Shown here: positions 1 to 6,357 of the stretch, piece after piece
How positions within the stretch are numbered: position 1 is the stretch's first letter
Layout: each line of letters starts with the position of its first letter
Position numbers and translations under genes: made by a program
Source: a virus
Direction: 5' to 3' (one strand)
IMG/VR virus record: IMGVR_UViG_3300032223_000402
Location: 1 to 64,000 of that record
DNA: 64,000 bases
The notes under the pieces: generated by a model
Told to the model about the DNA's origin: nothing
Databases searched by the model: none
The model's input: only the letters and a program-made list of their open reading frames with translations

Positions 1-2069
1 CGGAATCCTGGAATCTTATTAATTAAACTAAACAGAGCTTCTTTAAATGTCAAGAACCAGTCTTTGAATTTCAATCCCATCAATTTAAATGTATCAGAAA
101 TAACTTGTGTGTCACCACCTAACTTTTTAAATACCAATATCACTGCTGCCACTGCTGCCGCTACTAATAAGAATGGTGCAAGAGGTGCTAGTGCTGCCGC
201 ACCTAACGCTATCAAACTTGCAATCACCGGAATAGATGCTGCGGCTTTGGCAGCTTCCATAGCTACGTTAGCCCATCCAATTAATGTAGATGCAACTACA
301 TAAGTTCCGTAGGCTGCTAATCCAACAGCTAATACCTTTATAATAGGAGTTAGGTTATCCATTATAAATCCAGCTACAACTTTAAATGCTGGTACTACCC
401 AATTCATTATAAAATCGCCTAGAGCCTGTATTGTTGGTTTTAAATCATCAAAAGTCTGCGCAACTGCCGGTATAACATCTACTGCAAGGAATTCTGTAAA
501 TCCTTTGATTGCTGGAATCAATATATCATTGAAGAATCCTCCAACGCTTGCGATTGCAGGACCAAAACTGTCTATTAACGATCCAACAATAATCTGTACA
601 GATGTGCTGAGTACATTAAACAAAGGAACAACATAAGTCATTACAAAATTTGCTGCAAATTCAAATGCTTTCATTAACAAATCTAACATACCGCTGTTAG
701 CCAGAGCCATTTGGAAAGCGTTACTAAATGCTGCCAGCGACTGCTTGTTGCGTTCGATGGCTTCATTCATTTTATCTGTTTTTTCTTTGGCTTCTGCTTG
801 AGCTTTAGTTGCTTCTTTGTTAGCATTGACATTCAAAGAAGCTGCCGCGGTTGATGCCTGCATTGCACCGTCAAACTCTCGAGTAGCAGCAAATGTATCA
901 CCGTAGGTCTTCTGTGCTGTCTTACCAGCTGCTGCTAGAATCTGTCTAAATCTATCTTGTTCAGCATCTGTTAACGCTGTACCAGATTTCATTTTATCTC
1001 GCATACGTTGGAGCTCGTTCATAACGTCTCCGCCCATAATTGCGCCAACTCTCTGAGTTTCTTCTGATGTTAATGTTCCTGTTGCTAAGAAGTCTTTAAC
1101 AAATCCCTGCAACGGTGCTGGAAGTCCTAATACTGTTTTTCTAAATGAGTTTGCCGCAGCTTCATCCATATTAGCCGTAGCTGCTTGGAACTGTGCATCT
1201 TGTGCTAGTCGCTTGGCTTCTGCTTCCTTAGCTGAACGTTCTTCACCTGTGATCTTTGCCAAGGCATCCATCTCTTTGAGATAGCTCTTAGCACCTGCAA
1301 CCATTTCAGCATTGCTCTTGTTAGTTGAACGTCCTTGAGTTCTTAGTAGGTCACCGTACTTGGCAAGACCTTCATTGATTTCTGTAGTTGAGTATCCTAG
1401 TGCAAATAAATCTGAGCTAGTTGCCTGCAGTTGTCTTGAAACCTGTGCAAATCGTTTGGCACCACTTTCAGTAGTTCCACCAAAGGCCAACATACCGTTA
1501 CCATTCTTAGCAATAAGTCCGCCAAACTCTGCCATAGTCATACCAGCCTGGCTGGCTGCTGCTGAGAATTGATTTATGCTTCCGCTAAATGATGCTCCTG
1601 AAGAAGTAGCTTTCTGATAGGCATCAACTGCTCCCGTAGCAGCCGCTGCCACTGCTGAAAACATTGTTCCTAAAATAGGAACTTTGGCAAATATACTTGC
1701 TGCTTTATTCAGGTCGTTGCCAACATTAGCAAACTCTCTAATAAGATCTGTCGATCCTTCCGCTAGTCCAACAAATCCGCCAGCAACTATTCTAGCTGCG
1801 GTGTCAACTTTAGCTAGGGCATACCCAGCGGCCATTGCCATTCTTCCTAGTAATGCTCCGGCTTTGGCAGCTTTACTACCGCCGTCCTCTCCGTTACCAC
1901 CTCTTAAAGATATGTCTTTGCCATCGTCAACAGTCTTTTTACCACCGTCAGTAGACTTGTCAAACTTGCGCATTATTTTCAATATTTCTTGAAGCGTTGC
2001 TTCAGAAGCGGCATTCTTGGCCTCTACTTGACCAATTCCAGGAATGTCTATTAATACTGTTTGCGCCAT
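1..2069 (-). CDS. Tail tape-measure protein, N-terminal part (runs off window)
   Basis: The minus frame is open from an ATG at 2069 to the window edge, about 689 codons without a stop. The product starts MAQTVLIDIPGIGQV and is dominated by Ala/Gly-rich helical sequence, coiled-coil-like stretches and several long hydrophobic segments; the distal visible part, around residues 570-680, is strongly membrane-like. This composition, length and position beside baseplate genes are typical of phage tape-measure proteins, which set tail length and are ejected with the DNA. I see no peptidase motif in the visible part. The start follows a weak GGAAAA ribosome site. A GATAAATA late-promoter box lies about 52 bp upstream, divergent from the gp26-like gene. 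The assignment rests on architecture and context; the C-terminus is missing. Confidence 0.75.
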   Translation of the reverse strand, partial: MAQTVLIDIPGIGQVEAKNAASEATLQEILKIMRKFDKSTDGGKKTVDDGKDISLRGGNGEDGGSKAAKAGALLGRMAMAAGYALAKVDTAARIVAGGFVGLAEGSTDLIREFANVGNDLNKAASIFAKVPILGTMFSAVAAAATGAVDAYQKATSSGASFSGSINQFSAAASQAGMTMAEFGGLIAKNGNGMLAFGGTTESGAKRFAQVSRQLQATSSDLFALGYSTTEINEGLAKYGDLLRTQGRSTNKSNAEMVAGAKSYLKEMDALAKITGEERSAKEAEAKRLAQDAQFQAATANMDEAAANSFRKTVLGLPAPLQGFVKDFLATGTLTSEETQRVGAIMGGDVMNELQRMRDKMKSGTALTDAEQDRFRQILAAAGKTAQKTYGDTFAATREFDGAMQASTAAASLNVNANKEATKAQAEAKEKTDKMNEAIERNKQSLAAFSNAFQMALANSGMLDLLMKAFEFAANFVMTYVVPLFNVLSTSVQIIVGSLIDSFGPAIASVGGFFNDILIPAIKGFTEFLAVDVIPAVAQTFDDLKPTIQALGDFIMNWVVPAFKVVAGFIMDNLTPIIKVLAVGLAAYGTYVVASTLIGWANVAMEAAKAAASIPVIASLIALGAAALAPLAPFLLVAAAVAAVILVFKKLGGDTQVISDTFKLMGLKFKDWFLTFKEALFSLINKIPGF

Positions 2070-2098
2070 TTGATTATTTTTCCAGGGTAAAATGCGTA

Positions 2099-2106
2099 TA
2101 TAAATA
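2099..2106 (+). promoter_or_regulatory. T4-type late promoter (TATAAATA) for the gp26-like gene
   Basis: An exact TATAAATA octamer lies 31 bp upstream of the gp26-like start codon at 2138, the same spacing seen at the other late-promoter candidates in this window. In T4 this element is read by gp55-loaded RNA polymerase with gp33 and the gp45 clamp. Confidence 0.75.
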
Positions 2107-2120
2107 CTCTACGTCAATAG

Positions 2121-2128
2121 TATTTATC
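2121..2128 (-). promoter_or_regulatory. T4-type late promoter for the tape-measure gene
   Basis: On the minus strand this reads GATAAATA, one change from the T4 late consensus TATAAATA, and it lies 52 bp upstream of the tape-measure start. It is arranged divergently with the plus-strand TATAAATA at 2099-2106, giving a compact bidirectional late promoter region. A gp55-type sigma factor is encoded at 9799-10656. Confidence 0.55.
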
Positions 2129-2137
2129 GGAGACAAA

Positions 2138-3004
2138 ATGAGTGAAATTAACAATCAGCAGCAACCAGTAGCAAAGAACCCTTTAGCAAATTGGTTCCGT
2201 CAGCCTAAGATCTATGTAAAATTACCTAGTCAGGGTAAGTTTTATCCTCCGGGTACGCTAGATGTCAGCAGCAACGAAGAATATCCTGTATATGCGATGA
2301 CTGCCAAAGACGAGCTGATGTTTAAAACTCCTGATGCGTTATTGTCTGGACAAAGCAGTGTAGAGGTTATCAAGAGCTGTATTCCAGCAATCAAAGATCC
2401 TTGGATGATGCCTAGCATCGACGTCGACTTTGCACTGATTGCCATACGTGTTGCTACCTATGGCGATAAAATGGAAATTGGTACTAAGTGTCCTGGCTGC
2501 GAAACTGAAAATGACTATGATGTTAACTTAACTAATTGGCTAGGAATGTTTAGTCAGTTTGTCTACAATGATACTGTGGTGATCGATCCGTTGATCATCA
2601 ATCTCAGACCTTACACCTATAAAGAACTGTCAAGAACTCAGATCAAAACACTTGAACAGCAAAAGATCTTTGCTATCATCAATGATGAAAAAATGGATGA
2701 TGAGCAGAAAGTTGAACAGTTTGGCAAAAGTTTTATCAAGATTACAGAACTAACTGTTGATGTTATCAGCGATTGTATTTCTAAAATTGAAACACCTAAC
2801 GGTGCTACCACTGACAAAAAACAGATCAAAGAGTTTATCAATAACTGTAGTAAAGATGTGTTTGACAGAATATCAGATCATCTTAAAATAATGAAAGAGC
2901 AAATTGAATTAAAAGCTCAGCACGTTCACTGTGAGGAGTGTGGCCAGGATTACGAAGTTCCAGTCACAATGGATCAGTCAAATTTTTTCGACGTAAAATC
3001 TTAA
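2138..3004 (+). CDS. gp26: Baseplate hub subunit, T4 gp26-like
   Basis: This is a 288-residue protein resembling the T4 gp26 baseplate-hub family. The N-terminal part (about residues 20-115) carries KIYVKLPSQGKFYPPG, a motif typical of this family in marine T4-like phages. Two CxxC pairs (C118/C121 and C265/C268) suggest a zinc-binding knuckle. The frame is open further upstream, but the ATG at 2138 is preferred: it follows GGAGAC and sits 31 bp downstream of a consensus late promoter, whereas the earlier start at 1997 would lie upstream of that promoter and overlap the divergent tape-measure gene. The last codons contain a slippery AAATTTT followed by a stem-loop, so part of the product is probably extended in the -1 frame. 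The family assignment is from recognition, not from a search. Confidence 0.8.
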   Translation: MSEINNQQQPVAKNPLANWFRQPKIYVKLPSQGKFYPPGTLDVSSNEEYPVYAMTAKDELMFKTPDALLSGQSSVEVIKSCIPAIKDPWMMPSIDVDFALIAIRVATYGDKMEIGTKCPGCETENDYDVNLTNWLGMFSQFVYNDTVVIDPLIINLRPYTYKELSRTQIKTLEQQKIFAIINDEKMDDEQKVEQFGKSFIKITELTVDVISDCISKIETPNGATTDKKQIKEFINNCSKDVFDRISDHLKIMKEQIELKAQHVHCEECGQDYEVPVTMDQSNFFDVKS

Positions 3005-3028
3005 ACTTATCTCTGCCGGAGATTTTAC
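2980..3028 (+). promoter_or_regulatory. Programmed -1 frameshift signal (slippery heptamer plus stem-loop)
   Basis: The heptamer A AAT TTT (2980-2986) is in the phase required for tandem -1 slippage in the gp26-like frame, six codons before the stop at 3002-3004. After a 6-nt spacer, GTAAAATCT (2993-3001) pairs perfectly with AGATTTTAC (3020-3028), a 9-bp stem with an 18-nt loop that contains the zero-frame stop. Heptamer, spacer and stem match the textbook layout of -1 frameshift sites. Slippage would continue into the frame ending at 3216. The stem is AT-rich, so efficiency is uncertain. Confidence 0.7.
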
Positions 3029-3216
3029 AAGAGTCGGAAAGGTTAGACAAAGAGGCGAGATCAATCAAGAAAGACTGTCTAAAACTCTGCTGGTATATGC
3101 GGGGTATTAGTTATGCTGAAGTTATGAATATGAGCTACGAAGAACGCGAGCTCATAGGTGAGATAGTCAAAGAAAATCTAGAAACAACTAAAAAATCTGG
3201 ACTGCCGTTCTTTTAA
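2986..3216 (+). CDS. -1 frame extension of the gp26-like protein (gp51-like / tail-assembly-chaperone-like tail)
   Basis: This 76-codon reading frame continues the gp26-like gene in the -1 frame and ends at 3216 with a KKSGLPFF tail. It has no credible start of its own. The only upstream initiators are a GTG at 2938 buried in gp26 without a suitably spaced ribosome site, and an ATG at 3097, past much of the conserved-looking region. The product is charged and helical (SERLDKEARSIKKDCLKLCWYM is cut here to SERLDKEARSIKKDC, then CWYMRGISYAEV). In T4-like phages gp26 and the hub-assembly catalyst gp51 act together, and in many long-tailed phages the gene beside the tape measure is a frameshifted assembly chaperone; this frame occupies that position. 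Expression by frameshift is my inference; gp51 homology is only suggested by position and size. It overlaps the convergent gene by 4 nt. Confidence 0.6.
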   Translation, partial: FRRKILNLSLPEILQESERLDKEARSIKKDCLKLCWYMRGISYAEVMNMSYEERELIGEIVKENLETTKKSGLPFF

Positions 3217-3602
3217 TGGAACTGTTCTTGGAAATCCAGCATAGCACGTTTTTGCTGTGCGTTTAGTTCTTGTCCGCGCAGCCCTGCTTCCAACGCTGAA
3301 ACCAAAATATCTTTATTGATATGGTTAGCTGGCTTCATTGATCCATTTTTAACCTGTGCTGTGATTTTTTTGAGATTGTTAACGTCTGCTGGTAACAGTC
3401 TATCACCGTTTGCAACAGCACCAACAACATCACGTCCTAATGCCCAGCTAAAGGGATTTTGAACTAGATTAGGATCAACAGCTTTCTCTGTGTCTTTGAA
3501 CCAAGTAGTTGGACTAAACAAATTCTTAGCCGCTGTTCTAGCTTTGTCAAAATGTTGAGGATCGCTAGTATCAACCTTACCAAGGACTTCATTGATACGC
3601 AT
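3213..3602 (-). CDS. Hypothetical structural-type protein beginning MRINEVLG
   Basis: This is a 129-residue protein of unknown function. The start is placed at the ATG at 3602, one base after the stop of the preceding gene (TAATATG), preceded by AGAAAG; a longer version starting at 3644 would overlap that gene by 41 bp. The N-terminus MRINEVLGKV resembles the MKITELLTES start of its upstream neighbour. Such M(K/R)I(T/N)E(L/V)L starts recur in virion-associated proteins of marine T4-like phages, though their role is not known to me. The body is helical and charged, with no recognisable enzyme motif. It is transcribed with the upstream gene from the late promoter at 4674-4681 and converges on the gp26/-1 frame gene with a 4-nt overlap and no terminator between. 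Confidence 0.6.
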   Translation of the reverse strand: MRINEVLGKVDTSDPQHFDKARTAAKNLFSPTTWFKDTEKAVDPNLVQNPFSWALGRDVVGAVANGDRLLPADVNNLKKITAQVKNGSMKPANHINKDILVSALEAGLRGQELNAQQKRAMLDFQEQFH

Positions 3603-3603
3603 A

Positions 3604-4641
3604 TTAGTACTTTCTAAAGATGCTGAATGTACCGTTGCGTACACCTTCAGCTACCATACGTTGTTTGGAACTGTGGATCTTAGAAGCTAGTTTCTCAGAA
3701 AGGTTAGTGCCTACTCTAATAATACTGTCGTTTGCTTGTGGAAGCAGTCTGTCACGTTCTGCATCAATCTCAGCCTGCGATGCCTGCGGAGCAGGAGCCG
3801 CTGCGGTTTTCTTATTGCGTGTACGTTTTGGCTTAGTTACTGGTTCACCAGCAGGTGCTGTTGTAGTTGCTGCATCTGCAGGTGCTGCTGTTGTAGCAGG
3901 AGGTGCTTCAGGAGCAGGTGCTGCGTCTGCTGCTGGAGCTGTATTTGTTTTGCTTACAGGAGCATTAGCCATTGTGTTTGGCTCTTTGCCTTGTAGAGTG
4001 TTTGCCATTGAACCAAATGCGCCTGCGCCTGCATCACCAGCTGCTGCATCAGGTGCTGGTTTAGCTGCTTTGTCAGTCTGTGCTTTCTTGGCCATAACTG
4101 CATCTAGATTCTTTTTAACGCTGTTTAGGTCACGTGTTCTTAGTTGTGGTAACAGTTTGTTAATCTGACCAACTGTTACCTTTGCTTGTTTTTCTTCAGC
4201 TGCTGCTTTTGCAGGATCAGCAGCAGGAGCTGTTGTATTACCTGGCGCTGCATTTTGAGTCGTGTTTACATTTACGTTAGTTGGAGTAGGGTTACCGCCA
4301 TTACCGCCCATACTGTTACCAGTACCATTAGGGCCAGCTGCTCCGCCAGCACCACCTTGTCCTTGACCGTTGGCTGCACCTTGAGCTGCGTCTGCTGGTT
4401 GTTCTGCATCAGCGGCATCTGGATATGGATCAGCATCGCCAGCAACTGTGGCTTTACCTGTGGCGTATCCTTTCTTAAATGCTCGGCCCATTCCGGCAAC
4501 ACCACCAGCTACAGCACCAACTCCGTGTGCTACTCCACCAGCTAGTTTGCCGACTCCAGTGCCAAGAGCACCTAAAGGGCCTTCTTCAAGATGTTGCATT
4601 TCTTGAATTTCTGATTCAGTTAATAATTCTGTTATTTTCAT
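3604..4641 (-). CDS. Ala/Pro-rich low-complexity virion-type protein (MKITELLTES start)
   Basis: This is a 345-residue protein. Residues 1-15 form an MKITELLTES motif, about 20-60 are Gly-rich and hydrophobic, and about 65-275 are an Ala/Pro/Thr/Asn/Gly low-complexity region. After a basic patch (KPKRTRNKK), the C-terminal 70 residues are helical and charged (ERDRLLPQANDSIIRVGTNL). No enzymatic motif is visible. A GATAAATA late-promoter box lies 33 bp upstream, so late, probably virion-associated expression is expected. The Ala/Pro-rich composition creates several long spurious open frames on both strands, which I do not regard as genes. The function is unknown; a flexible internal-head or tail-associated protein is possible but not demonstrated. 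Confidence 0.6.
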   Translation of the reverse strand: MKITELLTESEIQEMQHLEEGPLGALGTGVGKLAGGVAHGVGAVAGGVAGMGRAFKKGYATGKATVAGDADPYPDAADAEQPADAAQGAANGQGQGGAGGAAGPNGTGNSMGGNGGNPTPTNVNVNTTQNAAPGNTTAPAADPAKAAAEEKQAKVTVGQINKLLPQLRTRDLNSVKKNLDAVMAKKAQTDKAAKPAPDAAAGDAGAGAFGSMANTLQGKEPNTMANAPVSKTNTAPAADAAPAPEAPPATTAAPADAATTTAPAGEPVTKPKRTRNKKTAAAPAPQASQAEIDAERDRLLPQANDSIIRVGTNLSEKLASKIHSSKQRMVAEGVRNGTFSIFRKY

Positions 4642-4673
4642 TTTTATAGATTCCTAAACACGCTCAAGTATTT

Positions 4674-4681
4674 TATTTATC
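4674..4681 (-). promoter_or_regulatory. T4-type late promoter (GATAAATA)
   Basis: The minus strand reads GATAAATA 33 bp upstream of the start at 4641. It has the same sequence and similar placement as the box serving the tape-measure gene. Confidence 0.6.
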
Positions 4682-4704
4682 GGAGTAATGAGCTAAAGCT
4701 CATT

Positions 4705-4735
4705 TGCGTTTTCGCTATCGCTCAACGCATTTTTT
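4705..4735 (+). terminator. Probable rho-independent terminator (+)
   Basis: TGCGTT (4705-4710) pairs with AACGCA (4724-4729), followed by TTTTTT (4730-4735). A second perfect hairpin, AATGAGC/GCTCATT, lies immediately upstream at 4687-4704. It would stop plus-strand transcripts reading through from the gp26-like gene antisense to the two minus-strand genes. Confidence 0.5.
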
Positions 4736-4764
4736 CTTTCTTGAACTTATTTAAGATGAATAAT

Positions 4765-4783
4765 AAATGCGAAGCATTTTTTT
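4765..4783 (+). terminator. Probable rho-independent terminator (+) with GCGAAGC mini-hairpin
   Basis: AAATGC and GCATTT form a 6-bp stem closed by a GAA triloop, running directly into seven T residues (4777-4783). The centre, GCGAAGC, is known as an exceptionally stable DNA mini-hairpin. It is the second terminator-like element on the same strand within 80 bp. Confidence 0.55.
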
Positions 4784-5146
4784 AGCATTATCTAGATTGT
4801 TCAGTCACACTTCGCCCTTGCGGGCGAAATAGATGTACATTATCTGAGTTGCACAGTACACTCTAGCGTTACAGCGGTTACAGAGGCGGTCATCCGGTAC
4901 CTCGAGCTGCGTCTTCATATGACGGCGGCCTACAAATCAACGCTAACTGACTTGCAGACGTGGGGTTTTTCTCCCCTCATTTTGCCTTTTATATTATTCA
5001 AATAACCAAATCGCAGGTCTTACAAGCGATCATCATCCAATCGGGTAGTGGTTAAGCACCTTTGCGGCAAGGTTTTCCGTCCCTGTGTACACGAAGACCA
5101 GGTTTAGAGCGCACGAAATTAGGCCTGCGCTAGCCAAAAAACCGCT

Positions 5147-5581
5147 TTATTTTGCCTTTTTGTGTTCTTCTAGACGCTGTCTAAGTATATTTGAACCGCC
5201 AACTCTGACGTTTATAATGCCATTATAGTAGTCATCTGACTCTAAAACTCTGCGTTCAAACTGCTCTCTAGCCTCTAAATACGACATTTCTGCCTTGGAT
5301 TTGCAAAGGTAAAGTATTTCTCTTGTGAAGTTTTCCGGACCTAATGCTTGGACGTCTGCGTTTAACCTATCAGATGAACCATAGTAATCGCGCCAATCGC
5401 TTTCTACTGTGCTTCTTCTTTTAAGTTTTTTGCCTTTGAGTGGAGGTTTAGTACGTTTAAATTGTGCTAATTTCTTGCCTATGTACTTCTGTCCGGTGGT
5501 GTTATTCGTGATGATATAAACAAAGCCAATGTAGCCTTCTGGAATTTCGTTTAATATTTGATTTTGATACGTCCATTGCAC
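5147..5581 (-). CDS. GIY-YIG nuclease-like protein
   Basis: This is a 144-residue protein with the two sheet motifs of the GIY-YIG fold near the N-terminus: GFVYIIT (residues 19-25) and YIGKK (33-37). They are followed by a basic loop, a conserved-looking WRDYYGSS (63-70) and an acidic helix (YLEAREQFE, 101-109) that may supply the metal-binding Glu. GIY-YIG proteins cut DNA and include free-standing homing endonucleases. The protein is short and no separate DNA-binding module is evident. It is the last gene of the gp47-gp46 operon and directly abuts the preceding gene. It could act in recombination or repair, or be a selfish endonuclease; the sequence does not decide. Confidence 0.65.
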   Translation of the reverse strand: MQWTYQNQILNEIPEGYIGFVYIITNNTTGQKYIGKKLAQFKRTKPPLKGKKLKRRSTVESDWRDYYGSSDRLNADVQALGPENFTREILYLCKSKAEMSYLEAREQFERRVLESDDYYNGIINVRVGGSNILRQRLEEHKKAK

Positions 5582-5812
5582 TCACTTAGTTACCTTGGGT
5601 GGTCTACCCAACTTGCCTTTTCTGGCTAACTTGCGTTCTTCGCGCTTTTCTTGTATCTCAACTCGCCTTTTACTTGCCTGATTGCGTATTTCTGAAAGCC
5701 AAAATCGTGCTTTGATACCTGCCTCGTCAGAGCCTTTGTATTCAAATCGTTCCTGCCATTTAAAGTATTCCTGAAAAGCAGCGATCATTTCATCGTGACT
5801 TTCTGTACTCAT
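5582..5812 (-). CDS. Conserved small basic phage protein with C-terminal GRPPK
   Basis: This is a 76-residue, highly charged and probably all-helical protein. It starts MSTESHDEMIAAFQEYFKWQ and ends in a basic stretch (EERKLARKGKLGRPPK) whose GRPPK resembles an AT-hook-type minor-groove contact. Proteins of this kind occur in many marine T4-like phages beside gp46/gp47; I know of no assigned function. Its start overlaps the stop of the upstream gene by 4 nt, and it ends one base before the GIY-YIG gene. A DNA-binding role is a guess from charge and motif only. Confidence 0.6.
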   Translation of the reverse strand: MSTESHDEMIAAFQEYFKWQERFEYKGSDEAGIKARFWLSEIRNQASKRRVEIQEKREERKLARKGKLGRPPKVTK

Positions 5813-6357
5813 TGTAGATTAGGACCTGTGTAGAATTTTGTTAGAGTTATTCGTTGACCTTGCGTTACAGGAGTGACCCTATGTACAATCCAACTAGGAA
5901 ATACTAAGATAGTTCCTGGAACACCAAACTCAACGATCTCTTTTGAGCCGTTTAAAAATAATTCAAACTTGCCGCCTGTGTAATTGCCTTCTGATAGATT
6001 TAGTAGTGCTGTTAGTTTTATGTCAAATGGACGATTCTTTACGCCGTCCTTGTGCCAATCGTATTCGCCTTGGTTGCTTTCATCGTAGGTATTATAGTTT
6101 AACACTTCGTAGTGTGAGGTTTCAAATAAATTAAAGCCAAAGTATTCTTTATTAAGGTCTAGTACTGTGTTATGAAATTTTTCTAGTAGATGTTGAGCCT
6201 GAAAATAGTTAAAACATTTAACTGATGCTGTTTTTGTTATAACATCAGCTGGTTGATCACCAACTCCGATATCAGGTAACCCTTTGATCAGAGTTCTCAG
6301 TGTTGATAATTCTGAGGATGAATAACGTCCTCTTAGATAAACATAGTCACTGTTCAA
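5809..6357 (-). CDS. 2OG-Fe(II) oxygenase, prolyl-4-hydroxylase type
   Basis: This is a 182-residue single-domain protein with the full metal and co-substrate signature of the 2-oxoglutarate/Fe(II) dioxygenase fold: H102-x-D104 in YDWHKDG, distal H159 in PSWIVHRVTP, and R169 in QGQRITL for 2-oxoglutarate. The double-stranded beta-helix core is evident from LTALLNLSEG to ILVFPSW. Such enzymes hydroxylate peptides, nucleotides or small molecules. The substrate here is unknown, though location inside the recombination operon hints at nucleic-acid or early-infection use. It is coupled by 4-nt overlaps to both neighbours. Confidence 0.8.
   Translation of the reverse strand: MNSDYVYLRGRYSSSELSTLRTLIKGLPDIGVGDQPADVITKTASVKCFNYFQAQHLLEKFHNTVLDLNKEYFGFNLFETSHYEVLNYNTYDESNQGEYDWHKDGVKNRPFDIKLTALLNLSEGNYTGGKFELFLNGSKEIVEFGVPGTILVFPSWIVHRVTPVTQGQRITLTKFYTGPNLQ

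Larger units (their letters stand above)
4642..5146. other. Hairpin-rich non-coding island between two minus-strand operons
   Basis: This roughly 500-bp stretch has no plausible gene on either strand. It holds an unusual density of perfect inverted repeats: AATGAGC/GCTCATT (4687-4704), TGCGTT/AACGCA with a T-run (4705-4735), AAATGC-GAA-GCATTT with a T-run (4765-4783), TTCGCCC/GGGCGAA (4811-4828), TAGCGTT/AACGCTA closing an 82-nt domain (4864-4945), GGGG/CCCC (4962-4976), GGTCTT/AAGACC closing an 84-nt domain (5016-5099) with ACCTT/AAGGT inside (5058-5073), and AGCGCA/TGCGCT (5108-5131). The segment from about 4860 to 5130 is visibly richer in G+C than its surroundings. It could encode one or two structured non-coding RNAs, or be a terminator or replication region. 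I recognise no RNA family. Confidence 0.5.

Noticed and set aside
64-1992. Plus-strand open frames over the first 2 kb
   Set aside because: They lie antisense to the continuous tape-measure frame, lack ribosome sites and encode low-complexity products.
2938-2985. GTG at 2938 as an independent start for the frame ending at 3216
   Set aside because: No properly spaced ribosome site precedes it, and it would encode 16 residues fully overlapping gp26; the slippery site and stem-loop explain expression better.
3620-4545. Several long open frames on both strands inside the Ala/Pro-rich gene
   Set aside because: They are by-products of GC-rich low-complexity codons; their products are Cys/Ser/Ala strings without ribosome sites, and the minus-strand MKITELLTES frame is the one with promoter and coupling.
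4896-4921. GGTACC, CTCGAG and CATATG restriction sites within 26 bp, resembling a cloning polylinker
   Set aside because: The flanks have no vector features and the surrounding hairpin-rich DNA is continuous with the phage; coincidence is more likely. An assembly check would settle it.
4864-4945. A 7-bp closing helix (TAGCGTT/AACGCTA) with an internal TTCATAT loop, suggestive of a CAT-anticodon tRNA
   Set aside because: Only 12 nt lie between the anticodon-like stem and the 3' closing strand, too few for variable and T arms. It is kept as a possible structured RNA but not as a tRNA.
5041-5073. A tRNA-like segment: GGGTAGTGGTTAAGCACC followed by a 5-bp ACCTT/AAGGT stem-loop
   Set aside because: There is no matching acceptor stem at the right distance, no T-arm with a TTCRA loop and no complete D-stem, so it cannot be called a tRNA gene.
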